From positions 30,887 through 37,769 of the forward strand of contig NVWT02000005.1 in assembly GCA_002733735.2 (NCBI GenBank): DNA of 6,883 nt, written 5' to 3'. Position numbers and translations under genes: made by a program. The notes beneath the pieces were generated by a model, which saw only the letters and a program-made list of their open reading frames with translations, searched no databases and was not told the DNA's origin. How positions within the stretch are numbered: the first letter of the stretch is position 1; the number at the start of each line of letters is the position of its first letter. Source of the stretch: Robiginitomaculum sp. (GTDB taxonomy: Bacteria > Pseudomonadota > Alphaproteobacteria > Caulobacterales > Maricaulaceae). This document shows positions 1-6,883 of this stretch, piece after piece.

Positions 1-3000
1 GGTCATTGACATTGGTAATTGGATCGGTAGATGCGGAAACCACACTCTCAAACGTGCCGCCACTATCGGTAAAGCTAGCGATTACATCAATAACTGTGCC
101 CACATCTGCCTGCACCAATCTATACGCAGTGCTTGTTTCTCCATCAATATTGATACCCCCACGTCGCCATTGAAAGCTGAATGTTGAGCTTCGTGTTCCA
201 TCAGCGTCTTCAATATCAGACACATCGACAAACAAGGTTTGCCCCTGCGTAGTGACACCGGTAATCAACACAGTTCCGGTCGGCAGATCGTTCACACCAT
301 CAATCGTCACCGTAACAATTGCAGTGTCGGTGCGTTCATTGCCATCAGAGATCGTGTAGGCGAAACTGTCGGTGGTGCTTTCACCGGGGATTAACGCTTT
401 GAACTGCCCGTTGGGGTCATAGGTAAACACCCCATCGGAATCCAGTTGCACCAATGCTCCGGAGGCAATAACTGTCACAATCCCCATGGCCGCAGCATCG
501 GTATTAAGCTCAATCACGCTCAACGGATTGCTTTCGGAGTCTACATCTACACCATTACCGTTGTCCGCCAGTACATTGCCGGCAAACGCTGTATTTGCGT
601 CCGTTGCAAATTGATCATTCTGAGCCACGGGTGCAGTGTTGGTTACTGCAATTCCATAGACGACATGAATCGCTGTGCGCGTCCTGCCGGCAATGATCAC
701 ATCATCCACGCCGTCCGCATTGATATCGCCAGCATTGCTCACCGATTGACCAATTTCGCCGAAGGGTGAAACACCCTCGATCATAAATCCCTTGCTGCCA
801 TCACCATTGACGCCGGTCAGCTCCGACATTCTCAACTCAGCATCAAACCCGGTTGATCGACCGAACACTACATAACCGCTACCCTCAAAAGAAGTACCCG
901 TCCCGGGCACAACATTGTGGCTGGTATCTGGTCTGGTCTTTGCCGACGTTCCAATAATCACATCATCAATACCATCACCATTGATATCACCAGCATCGCT
1001 TACTGAAAGGCCAAATAGAAACGCATTTTCTGCGATTAAGGTCAGGCCATTATTGCCGTCTATACTTGCCAAGTCCAAAACCGGGGCAAATGCCTGATCC
1101 GTACCGAAAATAATATAGGCCGCACCAGGTAGTACGAAACCGGGCGCTCCGTGGTGCGGTATATTTAGGGTAGGCAAGCCAATGATAAAATCACCAAACC
1201 CATCATTATTAAAATCGCCGGCCCCACTGACGCCGCCACGGTCTGCATTGTCACCTGCCACTATGTTTTGAACAGCAAATCCGTTACTGCCATCGAGCAA
1301 AGAAGGGTCAAAAATTCGCTGAAATATGGTAGTTTTGCCAAAAATGACAAATGCGACTGAGCGGAGCGGCGAAGAGAGGTCAAAAGCCGAAACCTGGATG
1401 ATAAGATCATCAATTCCATCGCCATTGATATCGCCAATATCACTGACCGAATGACCTAATCGGCCCTGTGCAGTACCACCTTCTACGATAAACCCATTGC
1501 CGCCATTTAAGTTTGCCACGTTAAAAAAGGTCGGAAAAGGGGTGGTTCGACCAAACACAACGTAGGCCGCTCCCGAATTTGTACCAATTGCTGGCACAAA
1601 ATAACCGGGATCGCCGACAATTACGTCATCAATTCCATCGCCATTAATGTCACCGGCGCCGCTCACCGCTTGCCCAAACCCACTGGTCTCTCCGCGCAGG
1701 ACAAAGCCGTTGATCCCGTCCAATAGTGACAAGTCGAGGACTGAATTATACGGGCCTGCTTTGCCAAAAACTACATAGGCAGAACCACCGGGGCTAACCG
1801 TGCCAGTGGCCCCGATAATCAGATCATCAACCCCGTCTCCATTGACGTCCCCGGCACCACTGACGGAAACACCCAAGTTATCCGGGCCCTTCACGCCTCG
1901 GATTGAACCAGAAAGTCCGTGAATGGCAAACCCATCGCTGCCATTCAGGCCAAGAAGATTGAACGGCATTGAAAAACCGCCGGCTTTGCCAAATATCACA
2001 TAGGTGGAACCGACGAATTCATCAGGATCAGTCGGCGTTGCAGCGGGCACGCCCACGACGAAATCGTCTATGCCATCATTGTTAAAGTCGCCAATAGAAG
2101 ACACGCTGATGCCATAGATTCTCAAATTACTTTCATCAAACGAGCCCTCACCCAGATCCATGGTAAAGCCGTTGCTGCCATCAATATCTGTTTCACTGAT
2201 GACCGGCGCAAAACTTTGAACAACTGCCCCGGCAATAGGCGAAATTACGCTCTCGATCGTACCACCGCCATCGGTAAAGCTGACCACAACTTGAATGTCT
2301 GCGCCCGCATCGGCGGCTGTCAGGATATATGTGGCGAGGGTCGCACCTGAAATCGCCACACCATTTCTCTGCCATTGATAACTGAACGCGCCCAAACCGT
2401 CCGGGTCGGCAATCAGAGAAACATCAACACTTAGCGTCGCGCCAACTTCCAACAATCCAGTGATAACAAGTTTGCCAGTAGGGGGATCATTGGCGCCATT
2501 GACAGTGACTCTGGCAATCGCGGTACTGGTTCCAAGAACATCATCAAAAACAGTATAGGTGAAACTGTCAACGAAGGTCTCGCCGGGCGACATTTGGTCA
2601 AACCGGTGGTCGGTCAAATAGGAAAAAGACCCATCCTCCCTGACCACCAGAATTGCTCCAGAAGCAAGGGCGAATTGCCGACCGATTTGGCTCTCGTCAC
2701 CATTGACACTGATCACGCGCAAGGGATCAGAGTTGGGATCGAAATCAACGCCGTTACCATTGTCAGCCAGTAAATCACCAACAAGATCAGCATCCGCATT
2801 GATCGCAAAATCATCATTCTTGGCAATAGGAGTTGTTAAAGGTGGACCACCGTAGACAATGTAAACACCGCTCACACCACCCACGATCATATCATCCACA
2901 CCATCGCCGTTCAAATCACCGGCACCACTGACTGAAAAGCCCGTCTGCTCACCGGCCGTCGAGCCACGAATCGCAAACCCGTCGAGACCATTCAAAAAGC

Positions 3001-6000
3001 GCAAACGGATCACCTCGGAATATGCAGAAGCTTTGCCGAACAACACATAGCTGACCCCGGCATTCAATATCGCTGAACCTTCTCCTCGTAACCCAATGAT
3101 GACATCATCCAATCCGTCATCATTCACATCCCCGGCATCACTTACCGCGACTCCGAGCGGTAGTGAGTTTCCAACCATGGCAAACCCGCTATTTCCATCA
3201 AGTCCCGATGCCTCCAATGTAGCCGTGAATGGCGTGGCTTTGCCAAATATTACATAACTACTTCCGCCACTGGGTATACCATTGGGTGTTGCATTGGGCG
3301 CGCCTATAATGACATCTGCTATTCCATCACCATTGATATCACCGGCACCACTGACTGAAATACCAAGATTATCATTAGCTTTTTCTCCATTGATCACAAA
3401 CCCGTCACTGCCATTCAAAATGGACAGCTCAATAGTGGCCGTGAACGAAGTGGACTTCCCAAACAACACATAGCTTGCACCGGCTTGGGCCAGACCGTTG
3501 GGAGAAGCCTCCGGCGCGCCTATAATCAGGTCGTCCATGCCATCGCCATTCACATCTCCGGCACTGCCAACCGATGTTCCAGATCGCGAGTTAACTGTTC
3601 CAAATGCCATAAACCCATCATTACCGTTCAGTGCTGACAGTTCCATGCTTGCGGCAAACGCCGTGGTTTTGCCGAACACAACATATGATGCGCCGCTATT
3701 GTTCAATACACCATGGCGGTAACGGCTTGCTCCAATCACCAGATCGTCCACCCCGTCAGCATTTATATCAAACCCACTGCTAACAGATTGGCCTGAAGTG
3801 TTTCCAGGTATATTCCCGGCGGGTATGGGTCCGCGCATAACAAATCCGTTGCTGCCATCCAAGGCAGATACATCAAAGCTAGCGTCAAAGGTTGTGGTTT
3901 TGCCAAACACTACATAGACAGCGCCTGTGTCGGATTTCCCGTCTCGATCCGTAAAGGGAGCCCCGATAACCATATCATCAACACCATCACCATTGATGTC
4001 ACCAGCGCCATCGACCGAAAACCCAAACCGACCGCCTCCGGGCAAATTATTAATTCTAAAACCATCAGAACCATTCAAGGTACTCAAGAACAAAGGTATT
4101 GCGAAATTGCCATCCCGACCAAAAACCACATAGACAGAATCGGAATTTTGCAGGCCAAGTGCAACATCTTCACGACCGTCGCCATTGATATCTCCGATAG
4201 AGGAAACAAATACATTTTCTAGAGGTATATCCGCATCTACCGTCGTACCTGTAATGCCATCCAGTGTATAGAGATTAAGAATTGCAGCAAAGTCCTGCTC
4301 CAAAACCGGCTCCAATCCAATCCCTTGGATAGCAAATGTATAAGGGTTTTCATCTGGATCATCATTGGCAATGCTGACCGTGGCCGTCCGCACGCCGGAC
4401 GCGCCGGGGGCAAAAGTAATGATAAAAGTCGTGGTGCCGTCAATGGAAGCAATTGTCGCATCAGCATCTTTGTTCAGAAGGAAATCAGCAGCATGAGTGC
4501 CGCCGATACTCACCCGTGGAGCCCCGGAAAGGTTTAATGTTTCTTCGCCGGTATTACTGATGGTAAACGTGTTGGCATTGCTACCAGACGTAATATCCAG
4601 ACTACCAAAATCAGTATCATCAGCGGTATCTGGAGTGGTGTCACCATCACTAATACTAACCCCCATACCGGCCACATCCATTTCTGGCGCACTGATGCCG
4701 GTGCCGCTAATCGAGAAATTGTACGGGTTTTCGTCCGCATCATCATTGGCAATGCTGACAGAAGCCTCTCGAAGCCCAAGCCCAGCAGGATCAAAACTGA
4801 TGGTAAATGCGGTGGTGCCACCACTGGCCGCGACACTGGTAGCCGCGTCACTGGTCAAGGTGAACTCGGCAGCATTGGTACCAGTAATACTCACCCGTGG
4901 TGTGCCGGTAAGGGCGAGGTCAACGATGCCGGAATTGGTAATGGTGAACGTGTTGGCATTGCTGCCAGAGGTAATATTTAGGCTACCAAAATCGGTATCA
5001 TCGGCACTGGAAGGCGTGATGTCCCCATCCGTGATTGAGGTGGATAGGCCCGCCACATCCATTTCAGGTGCCGGTGCATCAAACATATCTGCGCGAACAG
5101 CCAAACCATCGGTATCGCCGCCGCTTACACTAAAATCTGTCCAAGCAATAACAAAGTCGCCGTTCGATAGCGCTGCAGCACTGGGGTCACGTTGACTACT
5201 AGTCGTGGTGGTATTGACCAAAAATTCCGAGCCTTGCGCCAGGCCAGCACTGTCATAATGTTGCGCTCGAATAGCAGAGCTACTGGTATCACCGCCGCTT
5301 TCACTTTCATCACTCCAAGCAATGACAAAGCCACCACCAGAAAGTGCCGCGACACTGGGATCACGTTGACTACTCGTCGTGATGGTATTGACCAAAAATT
5401 CCGAACCTTGCGCCAGGCCGGCACTGTCATAACGTTGCGCTCGAATAGCAAAGCCACTGGTATCGCCGCCGCTACGACTTAGATCTGCCCAGGCAATAAC
5501 AAAGCCACCACCGAACAGAGCATCAATACTGGGCGAGCCTTGAAAATTGGCCGTGGCGGTATTGACCAGAAATTCCGAACCTTGAGCCACACCACTGGCA
5601 TCGTATCGTTGAGCTCGAACGGCATCACTACTAGTATCGCCGCCGCTAAAACTTTGATCTTGCCAGGTAATGACAAACCCGCCGCCGGAAAGCGCTGCCA
5701 TACTAGGGTTTTTCTGATCGCCGACAGTGGTGGTATTGACCAAAAATTCCGTGCCTTGCGCCGTACCATTCGAATCAAAACGTTGCGCTCGAATTGCATT
5801 GAATTGGTTGTCTTCTCCAGCACGGCTAGCATCTTCCCAAGAAATAACGAAACCACCATCAGAAAGGTTTACGACAGCAGCATTTCTTTGGATTGCAGTA
5901 GTTGTCGTATTGACCCGACCAAAGCTTCCTGCGATTGACCCCGCCCCATCGTAACGTCTCATATATACGTTACCACTCTGGTTAAACACGACGACAAACT

Positions 6001-6883
6001 CACCATTTGAGAGTCCAGTGACATCAGTGAATTTTCTACTTGATCCAAACTCGTCTCCCTGTTTATCCCCAGTTAAACTGAAACGCTGTCCCAAGAAAAT
6101 AGTATTGCGATCCGGAATGTTATGTTCCCAAACAATGACAAAGCCACCACCGGAAAGCGCCGCTACGCTGGGCGCCGACTGACTACCAGTCGTGGTGGTG
6201 TTGACCAGAAACTCGGCCTCAGAAAAAGATTCAAAAATATCTGCGCGGATGGCAACGCCATCCGTATCGCCTCCGGTTTGACTGTCATCTTCCCAGGTAA
6301 TGACAAAACCACCACCAGAAAATGCCGCAATAGCGGGGTCAAACTGAAAACTTGTAGTTGTCGAGTTGACCAGAAACTCGCCCCCCTGCGCCAGGCCGGC
6401 ACTGTCATAACGTTGCGCACGGACGGCAGTGCCATCAGTATCACCGTCGGTTTGGCTAAAACTACTCCAGGTAATGGCAAAACCACCACCAGAAAATGCC
6501 GCAATAGCGGGTACTCGCTGAGAACTTATAGTCGTTGTATTAACCAGAAACTCGCCTCCCTGCGCCACACCGCTGGAATCATAGCGTTGCGCACGGATGG
6601 CTTCACTACTGGTATCACCGCCGGTTTGGCTGCCATCTTCCCAGGTAATGACAAAACCACCATTAGTGAGTGCCGCAATAGCGGGTGCTCGCTGATAACT
6701 TGTAGTTGTCGAGTTGACCAGAAACTCTACCCCCTGCGCCACGCCGTTGGCATCATAGCGTTGCGCACGGATGGCTTCACTACTGGTATCATTGCCGGTT
6801 TGGCTGTCACCTCCCCAGGTAATGACAAAACCACCATTAGTGAGTGCCGCAATAACGGGGAAAAACTGAGAACCTGTAGTTGT
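1..6883 (-). CDS. Giant multidomain repeat protein, internal fragment (probable secreted or surface adhesin-like protein)
   Basis: One uninterrupted minus-strand frame spans the whole window. Its first complete codon is 6881-6883 and its last 2-4, giving 2,294 sense codons. I read every codon and found no TAA, TAG or TGA. Neither the true start nor the stop is present, so no start can be chosen and the full length is unknown. Order of modules: eleven ~58-residue repeats (residues 1-602), two choice-of-anchor D Ig-like domains (605-856), a seven-repeat FG-GAP propeller (857-1351), a cadherin-like domain (1352-1466), a YQWQ Ig-like domain (1467-1555), a second FG-GAP propeller (1556-2083), a second cadherin-like domain (2084-2199) and a second Ig-like domain (2200-2294). 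The fragment has no cysteine, no membrane segment, few lysines and many Asp/Asn/Gly loops. These modules are known from exported, calcium-stabilised surface proteins of Gram-negative bacteria. A role in adhesion, biofilm or cell contact is inferred. No enzyme motif is visible. The coding call is near certain; the function is tentative. Confidence 0.96.
2..286 (-). other. Ig-like domain with FQWR core, copy 2, reaching the window edge
   Basis: Residues 2200-2294. It begins LPTGTVLITGVTTQGQTLFV and contains DADGTRSSTFSFQWRRGGIN, IDGETSTAYRLVQADVGTVI and VIASFTDSGGTFESVVS, then TDPITNVND. It is homologous to the YQWQ domain upstream, with Phe for Tyr and Arg for Gln in the core. A two-residue insertion lies between DG and the FQW strand. 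The closing NVND is the usual linker into another domain of this kind. This indicates that the protein continues toward its C-terminus with more modules before position 1. Confidence 0.85.
287..634 (-). other. Cadherin-like / Big_9-type domain 2
   Basis: Residues 2084-2199 (116 residues). It starts APVAQNDQFATDANTAFAGN and continues VLADNGNGVDVDSESNPLSV, IELNTDAA, GALVQLDSDGVFTYDPNGQF, GESTTDSFAYTISDGNERTD and TAIVTVTIDGVND. It matches domain 1 over its full length, sharing the LADNGNGVD.D segment and the DSF.YT core. It has the more canonical form of the family, including the FTYDPNG.F and YTISDG motifs that the first copy has partly lost. It follows propeller 2 exactly as copy 1 follows propeller 1. 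Confidence 0.9.
635..2218 (-). other. FG-GAP (integrin alpha-type) beta-propeller 2, seven repeats
   Basis: Residues 1556-2083. Seven D-x-N-x-D-G loops have their first Asp codon at 2087, 1847, 1649, 1430, 1214, 986 and 725, spaced 66-87 residues apart. Blades keep the same plan as in propeller 1, for example GAGDVNGDGVDDLIIGA, GSAYVVFGK and LDLSLLDG.NGF. It again starts with a partial blade (DIDGSNGFTM...GISVSSIG) and ends with a partial blade (IHVVYGIAV), so the ends can close the ring. Departures from consensus are DFNNDGFGD at 1190-1216, IIQV instead of IIGA in the fourth repeat, and VIIAG in the seventh. Spacer lengths are more variable than in propeller 1. Any ligand is unknown. Confidence 0.93.
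2219..2485 (-). other. Ig-like domain with YQWQ core, copy 1
   Basis: Residues 1467-1555 (89 residues). It begins PPTGKLVITGLLEVGATLSV and contains ADPDGLGAFSYQWQRNGVAI, SGATLATYILTAADAGADIQ and VVVSFTDGGGTIESVISP. The pattern G....G..L.V....DPDG.....YQW...G..I.GAT...Y.L...D.G..I.V..S.TD..G..ES..S is a well-known bacterial Ig-like repeat of large extracellular proteins, also met as tandem copies linked to cadherin-like domains. It probably acts as a rod segment. It is followed by a short QSFAPVIS linker to the second propeller. Confidence 0.85.
2486..2830 (-). other. Cadherin-like / Big_9-type domain 1
   Basis: Residues 1352-1466 (115 residues). It begins PIAKNDDFAINADADLVGD and passes through LLADNGNGVDFDPNSDPLRV, ISVNGDE, GAILVVREDGSFSYLTD, DSFTYTVFDD and STAIARVTVNGAND. 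The A.NDDF start, the LADNG.G.D.D....PL.V segment, the G.F.Y...DSF.YTV core and the A.VTV.V.G.ND end are typical of the cadherin-like/Big_9 (VCBS-related) domains. These are found in tandem in giant bacterial adhesins and often bind calcium through their Asp-rich edges. It directly follows propeller 1 and precedes the YQWQ Ig-like domain. Confidence 0.85.
2831..4315 (-). other. FG-GAP (integrin alpha-type) beta-propeller 1, seven repeats
   Basis: Residues 857-1351. Seven calcium-type loops of the form D-x-N-x-D-G-x-x-D, each followed by a hydrophobic V-I-I-G-A strand, have their first Asp codon at 4190, 3998, 3767, 3554, 3338, 3128 and 2915, spaced 64-77 residues apart. A typical blade reads GAGDINGDGVDDMVIGAP, a variable loop, GASYVVFGK, FxASxELSxLNG.DGF and G.SVS, the classic FG-GAP unit. 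The first blade is preceded by LYTLDGITG...VFVSSIG. The last blade stops after VYIVYGGPP. The N-terminal piece can therefore complete the last blade, as expected for a closed ring. FG-GAP repeats form seven-bladed propellers in integrin alpha chains and occur in many bacterial surface proteins. The bound partner here is unknown. Confidence 0.93.
4316..4690 (-). other. Choice-of-anchor D (ASPM/SPD-2/Hydin-like) Ig-like domain, copy 2
   Basis: Residues 732-856 (125 residues), starting APEMDVAGMGVSISDGDTTP immediately after the GTGIS end of copy 1. It repeats the same landmarks: DDTDFGSLDITSGSNANTFT, ISNTGEETLNLSG, PRVSIGG, AADFLL, TTTFIITFAPGASG and VSIANDDPDENPYTFAI, ending QGIG. The two copies are clearly homologous along their whole length and probably arose by internal duplication. 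Copy 2 differs in the NTGEETLNLSGAP stretch, which copy 1 replaces with NSGIVDLALTGTP. It is followed by a short EPVLEQDF linker into the first FG-GAP propeller. Confidence 0.9.
4691..5071 (-). other. Choice-of-anchor D (ASPM/SPD-2/Hydin-like) Ig-like domain, copy 1
   Basis: Residues 605-731 (127 residues). The domain opens with APEMDVAGLSTSITDGD and continues with DDTDFGSL, NTFTITNSG, LALTGTPRVSITG, AAEFTLTSD, TTAFTISFDPAGLG and EASVSIANDDADENPYNFSI, ending SGTGIS. The DFG...NTFTI.N.G start, the F.I.F.P centre and the SIANDD..ENPY.F.I.GTG end are hallmarks of the choice-of-anchor D family. This is an Ig-like fold related to ASPM/SPD-2/Hydin domains and is common in exported bacterial proteins with various surface anchors. 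It follows the 58-residue array through a short FDAP linker and is directly fused to a second copy. It probably serves as a structural spacer or binding module; no ligand can be read from the sequence. Confidence 0.9.
5078..6883 (-). repeat. Tandem array of eleven ~58-residue (174 bp) GGGFVITW-core modules
   Basis: Residues 1-602 are eleven tandem copies of one module. The valine codon of the core FVI.W (in copy 3 replaced by Ala) lies at about 6824, 6650, 6476, 6302, 6137, 5993, 5846, 5672, 5498, 5324 and 5150. Eight of the ten spacings are multiples of the same length, seven being exactly 174 bp; the others are 165, 144 and 147 bp. A typical unit reads PSVAALSGGGFVITW, an acidic stretch, GGDTSS, IRAQRYDS.G, then AQGxEFLVNTTTT. 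The array runs past 6883, so the true copy number is higher. Similar repeats occur widely in very large bacterial exported proteins, usually without a named function. The strand-turn pattern with conserved Gly and Trp suggests beta-propeller blades or a beta-solenoid, which is inference. The last copy stops after RADMFDA, where the choice-of-anchor D domains begin. Confidence 0.92.
5846..6137 (-). repeat. Two shortened, diverged units inside the 58-residue array
   Basis: Between the core valines at 6137 and 5846 the period falls to 48 and 49 residues instead of 58. The unit centred near 5993 has GEFVVVF in place of GGFVIVW, so the usual Trp is Phe, and it reads YMRRYDGAG instead of RAQRYDSxG. 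Its GGDT and AQGxEFLVN segments are missing or unrecognisable, with GSFGRVNTTTT in the latter position. The preceding stretch (EHNIPDRNTIFLGQRFSLTG) has also lost the GGDT segment. The reading frame is intact, so these are diverged units and not a break. They split the array into five regular copies on each side. They may mark a boundary between two folded repeat domains. Confidence 0.8.

Larger units (their letters stand above)
2..4315 (-). repeat. Duplicated super-module: FG-GAP propeller + cadherin-like + Ig-like
   Basis: The three-domain block at 2219-4315 (residues 857-1555, 699 residues) is followed directly by a second block of the same order at 2-2218 (residues 1556-2294, 739 residues). 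Matching landmarks include VSSIG at the start of each propeller, seven FG-GAP repeats, a VYG terminal strand, LADNGNGVD in the cadherin-like domain and FTD.GGT.ESV in the Ig-like domain. Similarity is obvious at protein level but DNA runs have diverged, so the duplication looks older than the amplification of the 58-residue array. Whether a third copy lies before position 1 cannot be seen. Confidence 0.8.

Noticed and set aside
446..769. Plus-strand frame of 107 codons with several cysteines
   Set aside because: It is antisense to the second cadherin-like domain and the end of propeller 2, has no ribosome binding site that I can support, and resembles no family I know.
3282..4133. Several short plus-strand frames (also 915-1097) sharing a recurring PSPLISPA peptide
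   Set aside because: The shared peptide is the antisense reading of the conserved FG-GAP core (GDxNGDGxDD). Its recurrence reflects the repeats on the other strand and not a small-gene family.
4497..5195. Plus-strand open frame of 232 codons
   Set aside because: It is exactly antisense to the paired choice-of-anchor D domains and the end of the 58-residue array, which are conserved on the minus strand. Its own translation is a low-complexity Ser/Pro/Val/Leu product, and its internal repeat simply mirrors the duplicated domains.
5125..6504. Minus-strand frames at 5125-5457, 5479-5859 and 6163-6504 with recurring RNFWSIP-like peptides
   Set aside because: They are out-of-phase readings of the 58-residue array, and their repetition follows from the 174 bp period being a multiple of three. 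The in-phase reading gives the conserved protein modules.
5078..6883. CRISPR-like regularly spaced repeats
   Set aside because: The 174 bp period is coding, keeps phase throughout, and varies gradually between units. There are no short identical repeats separated by unrelated spacers.
1..6883. RTX nonapeptides (GGxGxDxxx), promoter, terminator or start site
   Set aside because: No run of glycine-rich nonapeptides was seen in the translated frame, and the D-x-N-x-D-G loops belong to FG-GAP repeats. As the window is coding from edge to edge, promoter- or hairpin-like stretches have no supporting context.

Overview
The window lies entirely inside one very large protein-coding gene on the minus strand. 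I translated the reverse complement in the phase whose codons occupy plus positions 2-4, 5-7 ... 6881-6883. This gave 2,294 consecutive sense codons with no stop, no frameshift and no gap between domains. Both ends of the gene are outside the window: the N-terminus lies beyond 6883 and the C-terminus before 1. No intergenic DNA, RNA gene, mobile element, CRISPR array, promoter or terminator was found.

Read from N- to C-terminus (high to low coordinates), with residues numbered from the first codon in the window, the fragment contains the following. Residues 1-602 are eleven tandem copies of a roughly 58-residue module with a GGGFVITW-type core. Residues 605-856 are two back-to-back Ig-like domains of the choice-of-anchor D (ASPM/SPD-2/Hydin-like) type. 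Residues 857-1351 are a seven-blade FG-GAP (integrin alpha-type) beta-propeller. Residues 1352-1466 are a cadherin-like/Big_9-type domain, and 1467-1555 an Ig-like domain with a YQWQ core. The last three domains then recur in the same order at 1556-2083 (again seven FG-GAP repeats), 2084-2199 and 2200-2294, and the chain continues out of the window.

The fragment is built only from extracellular beta-sheet modules. It has many Asp/Asn/Gly calcium-type loops, very few lysines and not one cysteine. This resembles the giant secreted or cell-surface proteins (adhesins, biofilm or RTX-like type I secretion substrates) of Gram-negative, often marine or aquatic, bacteria. GC content looks close to half. 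A marine gammaproteobacterium-like host is a plausible guess, but the window has no taxonomic marker. The secretion route cannot be decided because the C-terminus is missing.

The most interesting points are structural. There are two FG-GAP runs of exactly seven repeats, each with the sequence pattern expected of a velcro-closed propeller. A propeller-cadherin-Ig super-module of about 700 residues is duplicated. The 58-residue repeat array keeps high DNA similarity between units and is interrupted by two degenerate units.
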